Below are positions 12,325-24,195 of a stretch of 64,000 nucleotides of DNA, piece by piece. Below the pieces are notes generated by a model that saw only the letters and a program-made list of their open reading frames with translations, was not told where the DNA came from and ran no database searches. The translations under genes were made by a program, and so were the position numbers. The stretch is taken from assembly GCF_023053635.1 (NCBI RefSeq), contig NC_086192.1, positions 14,670,001-14,734,000 of the forward strand. The letters are read 5' to 3'. Each line of letters opens with the position of its first letter. The first letter of the stretch is position 1. The stretch comes from Elgaria multicarinata webbii. Its lineage: Eukaryota; Chordata; Lepidosauria; Squamata; Anguidae.

Positions 12325-12540
12325 ATGGTGACAACGTTCAAGATTGCCGTGCTGGGTGCTCAAGGGGTCGGCAAGAGCGCCATTGTCCGGCAGTTCCTCT
12401 ACAACGACTTCAGCGAGGCCTGCGCTCCCACCAAAGCCCGCCGCGTCTACCTGCCCGCCGTGGTCATGAACGGCCACGTCCACGACCTACAGATCATGGA
12501 CTTTCCTCCCATCACCTCTTTCCCAGTCAATACCTTGCAG
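12325..12540 (+). CDS. RASL10B: RASL10B coding exon 1
   Basis: This exon encodes residues 1-72, from the initiator Met through the P-loop and switch regions to VNTLQ. It ends in phase 0 at a GTAGGT donor. Confidence 0.95.
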
Positions 12541-15500
12541 GTAGGTGTCCCCGGCTGGGGCCGTGGCGGGCACTCCGGAAGGACCACGGCGCCTGCGGGC
12601 CACGCTGAGCGGCGGGGCCGCACCGTTGGCCTGGTGGTGCTCCAGTGGGTTGCTTTGGTACGTGCCGAGCTCAGGAAAAGGCTGTGCCTGTTCTCTCCCG
12701 GCCCTAGATTGAATGCTGCCGTTGTCCGTGACCACAGCGCAAGAAGAGCCCTGCTGGAACAGGCCAAGGGTCGATCTAGTCCAGGACTCTGCTGCCCACA
12801 GGAAACTCAGAAACAGGACATGAGTGCAACAGCACCCATGTTCCCCAGCAACTGGTGTACATAGGCCCTACTGCCTCTGATACTGGAGGCAGCATCTAGC
12901 CGCCGGAACTAGGAGCCATTGACACACGTATCCCCTTGGAAAGCCGTCCAAGATGGCGGCCGTCGCTCCGTCTCGGGGGCTGTTCCATAGCTTAACTCCG
13001 CGAATTCTTAACTCTAAGAGTTCCATAGCTTAATTCTGTCCTGAATCTCCCACCATTCAGTTTTATGGGATGACCCCAGTTGGGTTCTAGAATCACGAGA
13101 AAGGGAGAGAAAACTCTATCTGTTCTCTCCTCTCCGGGGGCATCGGTTTGATTTTATTTATATTTTATTGATTTTAAGAATGAAATATTCCACAAGGGGG
13201 AAAAGTGAGCACTGATATTATACTAAGCAGATACGGTTATACTAACACGTCCTCTTCCGTACAGCCACAAAAACGGGATCCCAATCATTATAATGGGACG
13301 ACTATTCCGAAATAGCTTGAACCGTTTCCACGGCTGCAGAAGACCGCCCTGCCCGACTAGTTCTAATCATTAGGGCTGTGCACGGACCCCCAGAACTGCT
13401 TCGTGGCCCAATCTGGAGCTTCCGGATCAGGGCCGAACCACTCCGGGTCAATCCAGCCATCCCCGCTCCACTCCGCAGAGCGAGACCCGGAGGGGCAGAT
13501 CAAGATTTTGCCCCCTTTCTCTAGTTACTTGCCTCCACAGCGGACCACGCGGAGGCAGGTAAGTGGGGAAGAGGGGACAAAATGGGGGCCGAATAAGTCC
13601 CCCTGCCCTCTTACCAGCTGCCTATTGAAGGCCTCTAGTGTGGGAGAGCCCACAACCTCCGTAGGTAACTGGTTCCATTGTCGTCCTGCTCTAACAGTCA
13701 GGAAGTTTTTCCTGTTGGCCAGCCGGAATCTGGCTTCCTGTCACTTGAGCCCGTTATTCCGTGTCCTGCACTCTGGAAGGATCGAGACGAGATCCTGGCC
13801 CTCCTCTGTGTGTAATAAATAAATTAAATAATATTATCCTGAAGTTCCCCCCTCCCAAATTCAGAACTGAATCTGCCCCAACCAACAGAAATCAGCATCC
13901 ACCGAGAGAGATGCATGACCCCCATTTAGGGCGTCTCCCTCTGCTGTCTCCCACTTAATCTCTTGCCACGTCATCTGAGCTCCTGAGCCGTCACACGACT
14001 GAGCCGCTCAATGGGAGCCGGCGTCACCCCTTCCTCGGACCACGCTGGGGGCGTGTGGGTAGCCTGGGTGCCGCCTGTTCCCTGATCCGTCCTTCTCTCT
14101 GTCTGTCTTATAGGAGTGGGCGGACGTTTGCTGCAGAGGCCTCCGGAACGTGCACGCTTACATCTTGGTCTATGACATCTGTTGTTTTGACAGCTTTGAG
14201 TATGTCAAGACCATTAGGCAGCAGATCCTAGAAACAAGGTAAAAATATGCCTCCACTTGGTCTCCCACCCCACCCGCTGCCGCGACCTGACGGGAGAAGG
14301 AAGGAAGAGGGAAATCCAGGTGTTAACTGCAGGACTCTTAGAAGCAGGGTGGGTCTCCGCAAAATCGATCATGCCATCCACATCTGCTTCTTAAGAACAT
14401 CAGAAGAGCCCTGATGCTGGATCAGACCCAGGGTCCATCTAGTCCGGCACTCTGTCCACACAGGGGCCAACCAGCCCTTGGCCAGGGACCCCAAAGCAGG
14501 ACATGGTGCAACAGCACCCTCCCACCCATGTTCCCCAGCAACTGGTGCACACAGGCTTATCGCCTTGAATACTGGAGATCGCACACAACCATCAGGGCTA
14601 GTAGCCATGGATAGCCTTCTCCTCCAGGAATGTATCCCACCCTCTTTTAAAGCCATCCAGATTGGTGGCCATCACCACATCCTGTGGTAGTGAGTTCCAC
14701 AGTTTAACTCTGCGCTGTGTGAAGAAGTCCTTCCTTTTATTTGTCCTGGATCTCCCATCCATCAGCTTCATGGGATGACCCCATTGGGTTCTAGGATTTT
14801 GAGAGAGGGAGGAAAATGTCTCCCTCTTCACATTCTCCCCACCAGGCAAAATTCTGTACCCCTCTATCATGTCTCCCCTCAGCCTCCTTTTCTCCAAGCT
14901 AAACAATCCCAGTTCATGTAACCTTCCCTCATAGGGGAGATGCTCCAGCCCCCTTGATCATTTGAGTTGCCCTTTTCTGCACTTTTTCCAGCTCTATAAT
15001 ATATTTTTTTAGTTGTGCTGACCAGAACGGCACACAGTATTCTAAGTGTGGTCGCACCATAGATTTGTAGAAAGGCAGTACGATACTGGCCATTTTGGCG
15101 TCATAGCTGGTTAAACCCACTTTTTAGAGCGTTTATTTATTTATTACAATTATACCCTGCCTTCTCCCCCCACTTGCAAGGAAACTAAAGTTGCTTACAT
15201 GGTCCTCCTCCTCTTCATATTATTCTCACAGCAACCCTGCGAGGTAGGTTCGGCTGAGAGTTACGCAGTGAGCTTCATAGCTGAGTGGGGACTAGAACCC
15301 AGATCTCTTGCATCCCAGTTCAATGCTCAAACCACTAGGGATGGTGGAGAAATCCACAACTAATTCAAATGAATTCAGATGTCTACAAATCTGACCAGTG
15401 GATTCTGCGGCAGACGCCGCTTCTTTGAAGTCATGCAAACCTATGGACCTTTTTCTCACTTTGGGGTGGGATTCACGCTATTGCGAATTGTCACTATTGC

Positions 15501-16578
15501 TCGTTCAAAACTCGCATTTGCGCTAATATGGTTAGTGATTGCTCATTGGAATGCGCATTTGCGCAAGTGCGCAGCTATGGTTAGCAACTGTGAATTGGCG
15601 CCAGCAGAACGAAATTCTGGTTTGAGAAACCTGATTCCGTCAATGAACGGACGACAGAACGAAATGATAATGATAGTGATGATAAAGGTGATTATCATGA
15701 TGATAAAGATGATTATGATGATGATAAAGACGATTATGATAATAAAGATATTAAAGATGAGGATAATCTCTCTATATATAAAACGCTTAGGTATGTTTCC
15801 GTAAAGGCTTCAGCTGTTACAGGTTGCTAAGCAACAGTAACAACGTGTAACGTCAGCTGATACAGCTTGCTAAGCCCCTCGCCCGACTCCTCCGGGCTTT
15901 CCAAGGTAATCCTGCCCCCCTTTCTGCCTCTTCGCTCCTCCCCACCCCCCACGAAGGGGGAAGCGCCACGGTCCGGGGCATGAGCGAGGCACGGCCGGGG
16001 CCCTTGGTGGCCGGGTGAGAGGCCGCTCGCCAGCTGCGAGCCCAGGCCCCGGACTAATCTCATGCGAGCTGGTCGGGCGGCCCAAGGCTGACAAGAACCC
16101 TGGGGAGAGGGGGGCACCTGCTCCCCCTCCCCCCGACCTCGCTTCCCCCCAGGTCTGCAAGACGGCGCTGTATTGGCGGCCTCCGCCCCCGCGATGATAT
16201 TTAATTAATAATCTTTAAGATACACTACAACGGCGTATGTTACGCCAAGTACAGCTAGTAAGAAGAACTCCACCAGTGTCTGTCTCTGTGTGTGTCTTTC
16301 TCGGCAGGGTGATCGGCACCTCGGACACGCCCATCATCATCGTAGGGAACAAGCGTGACCTCCAGAGGGGCCGCGTCATCCCACGCTGGAACGTCTCCAA
16401 CCTGGTGAAGAAGAGCTGGAAGTGCGGCTACGTGGAATGTTCCGCCAAGTACAACTGGCACATCCTTTTGCTCTTCAGCGAACTCCTCAAGAGCGTGGGT
16501 TGCGCCCGCTGCAAGCACGTGCACACCACCATCCGCTTCCAAGGGGCCTTGCACAGGAACCGATGCACCATCATGTGA
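12325..16578 (+). CDS. RASL10B: RASL10B, Ras-like GTPase family 10 member B (three coding exons)
   Basis: Exons 12325-12540, 14114-14238 and 16308-16578 join in phase (216+125+271 bases) to 203 codons plus stop, the same length as I recall for human RASL10B. The start is the first in-frame ATG after an upstream stop at 12169. The product is a small Ras-like GTPase. Visible motifs are the P-loop GAQGVGKS (about residues 11-18), the G4 motif GNKRD, the G5 motif CSAKY and a C-terminal CTIM box expected to be prenylated, so membrane attachment is likely. The usual switch II DxxG is replaced by DFPP, which is normal for this subfamily and suggests unusual GTP hydrolysis. All splice sites are GT-AG. 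The neighbour GAS2L2 lies downstream in convergent orientation, as in mammals. RASL10A is the nearest alternative, but the synteny and the near-identical C-terminal half favour RASL10B. Confidence 0.96.
12740..13125 (-). mobile_element. CR1 subfamily A fragment in RASL10B intron 1
   Basis: AGAAGAGCCCTGCTGGAACA to GGGTTCTAGAATCACGAGA, diverged. Confidence 0.75.
13622..13815 (-). mobile_element. CR1 subfamily B fragment in RASL10B intron 1
   Basis: GCCTCTAGTGTGGGAGAGCC to CTGGCCCTCCTCTGTGTG, reverse strand. Confidence 0.8.
14114..14238 (+). CDS. RASL10B: RASL10B coding exon 2
   Basis: It begins after TATAG and encodes [10 protein letters not shown] onward to ILETR. The last Arg codon is split (AG then G). 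The donor is GTAAAA. Confidence 0.95.
14392..15125 (-). mobile_element. CR1 LINE 3' end, subfamily A, about 730 bp
   Basis: The reverse strand encodes the end of the CR1 ORF2 ([28 protein letters not shown]), then the CTACTAGCCCTGATGGTTGT 3' UTR and an end at TCTGATGTTCTTAA. RASL10B intron 2; the longest A copy here. Confidence 0.85.
15130..15345 (-). mobile_element. tRNA-derived SINE, Sauria/Squam type, reversed
   Basis: The reverse complement carries TAGTGGTTTGAGCATTG and GGTTCTAGTCCCCACTC, then CCTCGCAGGGTTGCTGTGAG and an AATAAATAAA tail. RASL10B intron 2. Confidence 0.65.
15664..15766. repeat. GAT/AAT-rich low-complexity tract
   Basis: GATGATAAAG and ATTATGAT words lie directly upstream of the Helitron start. 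Confidence 0.8.
15767..16258 (+). mobile_element. Non-autonomous Helitron-like element, intron 2 of RASL10B
   Basis: It opens TCTCTCTATATATAAAACG after an A and closes with a 3' hairpin (GGCGTA-TGT-TACGCC, 16232-16246), an 8-base spacer and CTAG followed by T. These are the A/T target, TC start, subterminal hairpin and CTRR end expected of Helitrons. The interior (about 15870-16200) is very GC-rich and unlike the flanks. There is no Rep/helicase coding sequence. Confidence 0.72.
15816..15841. repeat. 26-bp near-perfect palindrome with X-box-like core inside the Helitron
   Basis: GTTAC, AG, GTTGCTAAGCAAC, A, GTAAC form nested inverted repeats. The core 15823-15835 resembles the RFX X-box half-site pair. 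Confidence 0.5.
16308..16578 (+). CDS. RASL10B: RASL10B coding exon 3 (terminal)
   Basis: The acceptor is TCGGCAG. The exon encodes [17 protein letters not shown] through the CTIM box and a TGA stop at 16576-16578. A Helitron-like element ends only 49 bases upstream. I see no clear AATAAA in the next kilobase, so the 3' end is unplaced. Confidence 0.96.
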
Positions 16579-19500
16579 GACTCTCGACGGCAAGGCCCCG
16601 CCCCTTTCGGCCCCCTCCATCTGCGATGGGCGCCCTTCCTCCGCCCACCGTCCTGCCGTGGCTACAACGGTCTTCTCTCAGTTCCGAGAGGGTGGTCACA
16701 AGCAACCCAGTTTTCAAACAAAGCTGTCCCACGGAGGCGGTCTAGCCTTTTGTGTCCGTTTTGTGTCTTGCTACGCCCTTGGAGCGCTTGATTCAAAGAG
16801 GAAGCCCGGCTCTTTCCAACGCAAGATGCGTTCCCTTGGCTTGGGTGGTGAACCAGACGGCGCCGTTATCCGGCAGCCGCTGAGAGTTGTCGGAGCCTTA
16901 ACGGGAGCAGACGGGGGATCTGTTGGCCTGGTGCAGCTAGGATGAGGGTCTGCCCAGTGTGGGATTTGGGTGATGATTCTGGAAATTGAGAAAGGTGGCT
17001 TGTAAATCACGGTGGGGCTACGCCAGGTAGAAGGGGCCACCTTGCTGCATGGAAATCCTTGTGGTTTGTAGTTGCTTGCATCCTGGGGGATGTTGGTGGA
17101 AGAGCTAGCAGGAGCCAGGATGGAAATGAGAAATTGGGGGGTGCTTAGGAGGGGCTGAGTCATGGAACGGCCTTGCAAAAGGTAGAGGGGAGCAAGAATG
17201 CCCAGCGTGAGTTGCGAAAGGGCGATTCCTCAGGGCGATACCTGTGCACAGAAAGAATTTGCATGTGCATTTGTGCTCTACACGTTTGCAGAGTCACCGT
17301 GGGCCGTTTCAACCTGAGCCTAAGCTCAACGAGGGACTCCCACCAAGTTCCACGATACACGCATGTGCACAAGGCGCGGGTCGACTGCATTCACACGTCC
17401 CATGTTCAGGCATGTTCAGGCACAGGCCGTGCCGCTTCGGTACGCACTTGAAGTCCATAATGAGTGAAGCGGCCGTGACGCTAGGCGGACACCCGTTGTA
17501 GCTGTGGTGCACCAGGAGGTCACGGATAACAGATCGGCACCAGATGTTTAGTTTATATGACCAATTTTGGCATGGGGGCTCCTCTTTTGCTGAGGAGTTC
17601 TCTTTCCACGCTCCTAGTTCCTTGATTAATTTTATTCCATGCATAGCTCAACCTGTCCCAAGGGCTTAAGAGGGTTAACAATACATTCAGTGCAACACCT
17701 TCAGTGATACAATTGTAAACTCCTTCATGCCCGGACGTATTCCAAGGGCCATTTTGGGGTTCCTCTCAGATTCCAGTTGTGGGCGGGGCTGCAGGGAACG
17801 GGGGCGGAGCTGATACCCAAAATACCAGCCTGTATCCACTTAAGGCTTTTACATACTCCTAAATAAGCCTTAGGAGAACCATTCAACTTTTACGAATGGA
17901 GGGGGGGGATAAAACAGCACAAATGGCAGGAGTCCACCCAAAGATCAGGGGCAGGGCCAAGGGAAGGGGGCGGGGCCTTTTGCACAACCCTCGAAGGATG
18001 GATTTGAACTCCAGGCAGGCTGGAATTGGTTCTGCGCCCCTGTTTTACTCTTACTCCCAAGTTGCCACCCTAGCGTGGATTGCGCTCCCAGGAAGGGAAG
18101 AAAAATCCCCCTGGGCGGAATGGCAGATGTTAAGGATGCTTCTCTTACTGGGTGCATAGGTGGTAAGTTTAGGAACTGTACCTAAGTCCGTCGTAAACGA
18201 TGTAGTGATGGAACATTGGTACAGGTGAGGCATCTAAGGCCCTCTCACTGGGGTGCTTCTGGGCTGTACCACTTCAGACTTGGGGGCAGGGGAGTTTGCT
18301 CATGAGGCAGTGCTCCTCTATACAAAAAGGACTCCTTGTACATAGAAAACTAGCTTGTCAGGGGAGAAGGGTACTAGCCTAGAGTACAACACCTGCTAAC
18401 TTTCTATGTACATGGATATATGTATTTTAAAAAAAAATATCAGAGCATTCTGTCATGTGATACCACCACTTGCAGTCAGAAATAGTACAGGTGTACCAGT
18501 AAAGCCTTTGACCAGTACAGACAGAAGTACCTGGCTATATCTCTTCAAAGAAAGCAACCTGGTGGAGCTGATGCCAACTCCTGGATGGGTTATTCTCGCG
18601 TCATTCCGAAACAAGGCAGTGAGTCATTTGGTGATTGACTTCCTGTTATTGGATTCTGGCGTTTGGAGAGTTGTCCTAAAAGTAGGGCTGTCCACCACCA
18701 CCGGCTGAATCCCCAAATCTGAGACCACTTCAGCCCGGATATGAGGCAGTACCAGGTCGGCCTGATGTCGAAGCAGATCTGCACTGAAGCCTTGGTCCGA
18801 TTCAGAGCAATGCTGGGCCTCTTTTCCACACCCGCCTGCCCACCTTGGTGAAACGCCGGCCGTGAGTCCAGGTGAGTCCATTGGACTCCTTGGACTCACC
18901 TTCCTCTCCCTCCCTGGTCACCTCCCGCCACTGCCGCCAAGATTTACCTCTAAATTGCATCGTCCGAAAGAGCTGAGCCACGATTTAAAGTTAAAGACTT
19001 GGTGGCTCTTTGTTTTTACTATATCTATGCCACAAACTACAGTGGCTGTAAAGGGCCAGTCCTGGCGGTGGTGGCTCTTGGTTGGCGGGGGGGGGGGGGA
19101 TGGGGAGTTGGGAGTCATATGGATTCCTAGTCAGCCTTGTGCCCGGCTTCAGGAGGAGGGGGGGTGAATCTCGCTTCAGCTTCAGCAGTGAGGCAAGGCA
19201 GACACACCCACCCGAAGCACCCCAAGATGAATTGGGGCCACTTTGGAGGCTCCGAAATGGCCTCCGAGGCGAGTCAGAGGGCCTACCCAAAAGCCTCCTA
19301 GGGCGATGTCAATCTGGATCATTTTGGGTTCTTTCTTTTCTCCCCTCCCCTTCCTTCGGGGTTGGAATGGCTCGTGTGACATGAGATAGTTCCTTCCGAT
19401 ATATTCCTTGATTCGGATATGCCGAGCACAGACTGTTTAGGATAAAGCCATTCCTTTAGATCTGCATGCAGACAGAAGCCTGCTGAATCTCACTAGCTGG

Positions 19501-19938
19501 CTTCTTGTTCAAATACACGTTTGACTCACCCGTAAGAGCAGCACGTTGCTAGCACCGTCAACAAAGGCCGAATTCACACATTACCTTTTTTTGGGGGTTT
19601 TTTTTAAGGTGCGCAGCAAAAGTTGTTTTAATGTAAACTTGAACGTGTAAAGCCCGGACATCCAGGGTGTCAAATCTCCGGAGAAACCTATCCCACCTGG
19701 GTTGCTATCTGGATAATCTGTGGGCTATCCAGATGGCCTTGCCCCCTTTCCCTGGTCCTGGCCCCCTTTCTCCGACCACCAAACGTTTTGTGCCGCTTTC
19801 CCTGCCATTTTTAAAAGGTCAAAATGCTTCTCCTAAGCCATAGCAGCTGGCAGGAAGAGCTTTAAGTTAAGATAAGCTGGTATTGATCATATTTATGGCC
19901 CTGCCCCTTTTTTGCTTTTGGCCCCGCCCACCATTGGG

Positions 19939-19962
19939 ACACACACACACACACACACACAC
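19939..19962. repeat. (CA)n microsatellite
   Basis: About 12 units. Confidence 0.9.
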
Positions 19963-20136
19963 CCGAGAACTTCTCAAAAATTGAATTCGGCCCTCAGGTT
20001 CAGCCTGTTTTAAAGACGAACCATTTTATCCCGCCAGAGGCGTGTGAAAACGCACTGTGCAGTTGATCGGGTGGAGGGGACGGCGTCCGTGGGCGTGGGC
20101 CATTTCCGTGAAAGCTGACGCCGGGATTAAGTGTGT

Positions 20137-20205
20137 TCGTCTTCTAGGTGCCACCAGACGCTCCGTCCCTCTTGCTGCGTCAGACTAACACGGCTGCCCT
20201 CCACC
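20137..20205 (+). repeat. Old dispersed repeat with CAGACTAACACGGCT
   Basis: TCTTCTAGGTGCCACCAGAC followed by GCGTCAGACTAACACGGCT is a word pair common in reptile genomes. The class is not known to me. Confidence 0.4.
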
Positions 20206-21299
20206 CCACCCCAGAAGCTGCAAACACCTGCTCAGAAATGGAGACCATAGAAGGAGGTCATTTGCTAGCAATGCAATGCGGGGTGGTAGATCTGCTCCTG
20301 GTTATTCTTGCCACGGCTGTGAAGGGCCCTGATTTGCAGATGCAATGGGAAGGACGTGGTGCCATTCTCAGGTTTGGGCGTACAATTCCATCTCTGCCGC
20401 CGTTGTCCAAACGCTCCAGTCTCCAGGCTGTTGTCTCTCTGCCTTGTAGGCTCTTCCCAGGTGTGGGTGAACCTCATCTTATCCTGGCTTTCCACCATAA
20501 GGAGGGAGCCAAGAGGTGAGCCTCCTCCACCAACGCCCCCAGCCTGGGCTTCCTCCCGCAAGAGAAAGCAGATGTGGGAAGGTGGGCCGGGGAATTCCTT
20601 CTCAGCTTTCCCCTGGATTGGCAAGTCAGCCTTTTCCCAAACCTGGTGCCCCCTGGAGGTGTTAGGACTACAGTTCCCATCATACCCGGGCCATGCTGGC
20701 GGCGGAGGATGGCAGTTTAAGTCCCACAGCTCCAGAGCGGGGAGAGGCAGCAGGGAATGATGCAAAAGCTTTGTTTATTCCGTGTGTCCATGAAACAACC
20801 GCCCACACACACCTCTGTGCCACAACCGTTCTTTTTCAGGGAATGTACGGAGGGTGTGGCCATTGTGACGGGGACCGGGTGGGGGGGGCGTGTTTCGGTT
20901 TAAAATTCTGTTTCCCAGGGACCTGACGGTTCGGAAAGGAGGTTCATCATTCCGTAGACCGGCCGAGCAAACCTTCACGGCCACTCGTCCAAAGGAAGCC
21001 CCCTCGAGTTCAAGGAGGCGTACCCCTCGGTAAGCGAGTCGGGGATTGGATCCTCAAAGTTCCTGTTTCGTCCTGGGTTTTCTTTCTTGCTGGAAGATCC
21101 CGGAGACTCCACCAATCTTGTAAAACAACCCCTGTTATGAGATGGAGACAAAATTAAAAACAAAAAAAACCTTCCCTGTTTCCCTTTGTTCTGAAACTCA
21201 GTCTCTGTGTTGTTCTTACCTGCTGTCCTATTTTTGGGACCGGACATGGCAATAGTGAGAAGTCCCGGAAGTTCCGAGATCTCTCACAATACTCCCTTC

Positions 21300-21565
21300 A
21301 GATGGGATGGACTACAGGTCCCACCAGATGAGTTGGACCACATCTCCACCCTGATGGGTTGGACCACAACTCAGTCCTGATGGGTTGAACCACAACTCAG
21401 TCCTGATAGGTTGGACTACAACTCCCTCCTGATGGGTTGGACCACAATTCAGTCCTGATGGGTTGGACCACAGCTCCCTCCCAGGGGATTTGACTACAGC
21501 TCTCTCCAGATGGGTCATTGCCCTCCAGATGGGTTGGACAACAATTTCCTCCAGATGGGTTTGAC
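21300..21565. repeat. Degenerate minisatellite, about 28-bp unit
   Basis: TCCTGATGGGTTGGACCACA and variants recur about nine times in intergenic DNA. Confidence 0.75.
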
Positions 21566-22364
21566 TGTAACTCCCATCGTGCCCAGCCAACACCACTCAG
21601 GCAAAGCCTGGCTCCTTCCCCTGGCTCCTGCTCCTCGGAATTCCGGGTGACATCATCTCTGTTGCAAAGCTCACGTCTGCACCAGCCCCCATTTTCTGCT
21701 GTCCCCTCTGAAACAGCTGCGCCCCCTTTCCCAGTTGGAAAGGAACATTAAATTATGGCTTCAACGTACACCCTACCGAGAAGGGCTGCACTACCCTTTC
21801 TGGAGGAGGAGGAAGAGGAGGAGATGGGTGGGCAGAAGGAGAAACAGCACTGATGACTCATGGAGAATTACTGCTTTCAGAGTTACCCGTTTCAAGGCAC
21901 ATTTCAGCAGCAATTATAGAAATTGGAGCAGGCGGTGGAAAATGCAGATAGAAATGCTGGGAGCGTTGAAGGAAAATCTCGAAGCCTATATACCCCCCCC
22001 AACACCCCTCTCCCCCCAAGGATCCCTTCTTCCATGCTATTGTCTGTCCCTGGAATTCTGTCTCAGAGTGCCACAGCTGGGAAATTACAAATAGATTTCT
22101 ATATCATTTGCAGCAAATCTGTAAAAGTCCCACTTCTCTAATAATAGCAATAATTAAAATCTCTCTCCCCCCCCCCTGTGCAAATTAGGTTGCTGGGGGG
22201 GTGGAGCTTTTGGGGATATGGGAAAAACAAGAGTGAATTTCGGTCTGGTGGGCACGGTTTCGGTACCAACCACAAAGCATATGCTCAGAGGCACCCTGTC
22301 CCTCAATTCTTCATGGGTGTTCACCCACTTGCATGGTTAAAAACACAGGGCTCCCCATGGTTCT

Positions 22365-22487
22365 TTTGCTTCTTTTAAAAATCTACTTTGAAGTGTTTTA
22401 TTCTGTTTTTATTTTATTTTTTCTTGTACACTGCTCCGAAATTTTGAATAGGGAGCGGTATATCAATATTGTAAATAAATAAATGGC
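22365..22487 (+). mobile_element. L2-type LINE tail, second subfamily
   Basis: TTGTACACTGCTCCGAAATT, GGGAGCGGTATATCAATATT, AAATAAATAAAT. Confidence 0.75.
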
Positions 22488-22787
22488 CTCCAGAAAGGAA
22501 TCGGTTTCTCTCCCTTGGAAAAACGGATCCCTGAAGCTGTTTTCATAACTCCCCCATGGGTAATAACTTGTCCGGGACACACCGCACACACCTCGACATC
22601 ACAAGCATACATTTTAACACCTGTAATGTAAAACTCTTGTTTATTACATGTGCAGGAGGACTTTTTTTTTTAAAAAAATTGACAAACATAGAAAACTCAT
22701 TGAGTAAGATTTCCAGACTGAGATATAGTCTTCTTCTTTTTTGGCAAATCATCATGATCTGAAAATAGATTCGTTCTACCAAGTAAG

Positions 22788-22789
<2 letters not shown>

Positions 22790-22820
<31 letters not shown>
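22790..22820. repeat. (GA)n microsatellite
   Basis: About 14 units. Confidence 0.9.
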
Positions 22821-22821
<1 letters not shown>

Positions 22822-22839
22822 CTGCCATGCCAGGAACAT

Positions 22840-23062
22840 GCAGACTGGATATCAGGAAAAACTTCCTGACTGTTAGAGCAGTGCAACAATGGAATCAGTT
22901 CCCTAGGGAGGTGGTGGGCTCTCCCACACTAGAGGCCTTCAAGAGGCAGCTGGACAACCCTCTGTCTGGGATGCTTTAGGGTGGATTCCTGCCTTGAGCA
23001 GGGGGTTGGACTTGATGGCCTTGTAGGCCCCTTCCAACTCTGCTATTCTATGATTCTATGAA
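22840..23062 (+). mobile_element. CR1 subfamily B 3' end
   Basis: It ends GCTATTCTATGATTCTATGA, a CR1 8-base tail repeat. Confidence 0.85.
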
Positions 23063-23483
23063 AAGCTGCAGCATCCTGGAAGTCTCAGCTTTCATTTAGA
23101 ACAGCCTAAGTTTCTAGTCCTTTTGACGTAAAGACAGTTTCCTGCTCTCTGCAAAGTGAAACCTGAAAATCCAGAAAGTATAAAGTCTAGTAAGTTTGCC
23201 AGTGGTTAGAAGATTGGACTTCAGCGCCCTGGAGCAAAACCATGTCGCTTTGGTTCATTTGCCCGTTTGTAAATTAGGGCAGAGAATGATGAAGTCCCAC
23301 ATTTGCCAAGAAGGTCAGAGGCAAACTGAGAAGTGTGGGTTCTAGCAGCCTGCACCCACCCCCTCTTGAAGGTACTTCAAGCCTTTCTCTGAATTAATGT
23401 TTTACTTTTAAAAAAAAATGTTTCTAGTCCCTTTGCATGTAGAAATACAAGGAAAAGCATGCAGGCAGTATTCCGTCTAATTG

Positions 23484-24069
23484 TTAACTGAGAGGGAAAC
23501 TTGCTCTTAGTGTGGAGGAAGGAGTTTCAGGCTATTAATCGGAATTAGATTCTGAAGCAAAAGAAACAGGGCTAGAAATTTACCAGCCTACACAGGAAGC
23601 AGGGCAGGAGATTCTCCCAGGCTCTTCACCAGCCAAGGATGAATCTTCTCTGGACCTTATCAGGGAAAATGTTAACAACTCAGAGTCCGTGGGAACTCAG
23701 CAATCCTCAGAGGGGGAGGGGCTTCAGAGCTGGCCAATCCCAGAGTCCGCCGCAGGTTCAAATGGGCGGAGATAAAAGAAGGCGAGAGGCGATCAGCTCA
23801 GCTTGCTTCTCGTCAAAGGCGCCTTCATAAGAATCCTCCCTGAAGTTAAAGGGACTCAGGGAAAAGACCTTCCCTTTTGTTGAAAGGACAATGGTCTTTC
23901 CTAGTTAGCCAAGCTTTATCCTAGAGGGAAGTTCCTGGTGTTTAAACTCTCTTCAGGTGCGAAGAGATGTTTATTTGCGGAATAAAGCTTTGTGGATTAC
24001 TCGGCAGACCTCTTTATTGTCTCGCACAGCAGCGGAAGGGCTTGGAAACACGACACCTGCCTTCTAACA
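23484..24069 (+). mobile_element. Probable LTR-type fossil (solo LTR-like)
   Basis: TG..CA-like limits, a polyadenylation signal within AATAAAGCTTTGTGGATT near 23981 and no coding region suggest a solo LTR, perhaps Gypsy-type. Ends are approximate, age old, broken. Confidence 0.4.
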
Positions 24070-24195
24070 CCCTCCTGGCCAAAAAACGCAAAGGGATAAC
24101 TGACAAGATCTAAGCACTTGCTTTTGAATTTCTGCGAAAATAAACTTTATTGTATCAATACTTAGTAATGCACGACCATGTTGAACTGATCAGGC

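Larger units (their letters stand above)
16579..22364. other. Intergenic between RASL10B and the convergent GAS2L2
   Basis: It probably starts with RASL10B 3' UTR. It also holds a CA run, an old dispersed repeat and a minisatellite. Open frames here show no family signature. Confidence 0.55.

Noticed and set aside
15827-16160. Pro/Gly/Arg-rich open frames in the GC-rich Helitron interior
   Set aside because: Composition-driven frames without domain signature.
23200-23310. MIR-like SINE (CAGTGGTTAGAAGATTGGAC, then TTTGTAAATTAGGG)
   Set aside because: Only two short words match and no full A/B-box layout could be seen.
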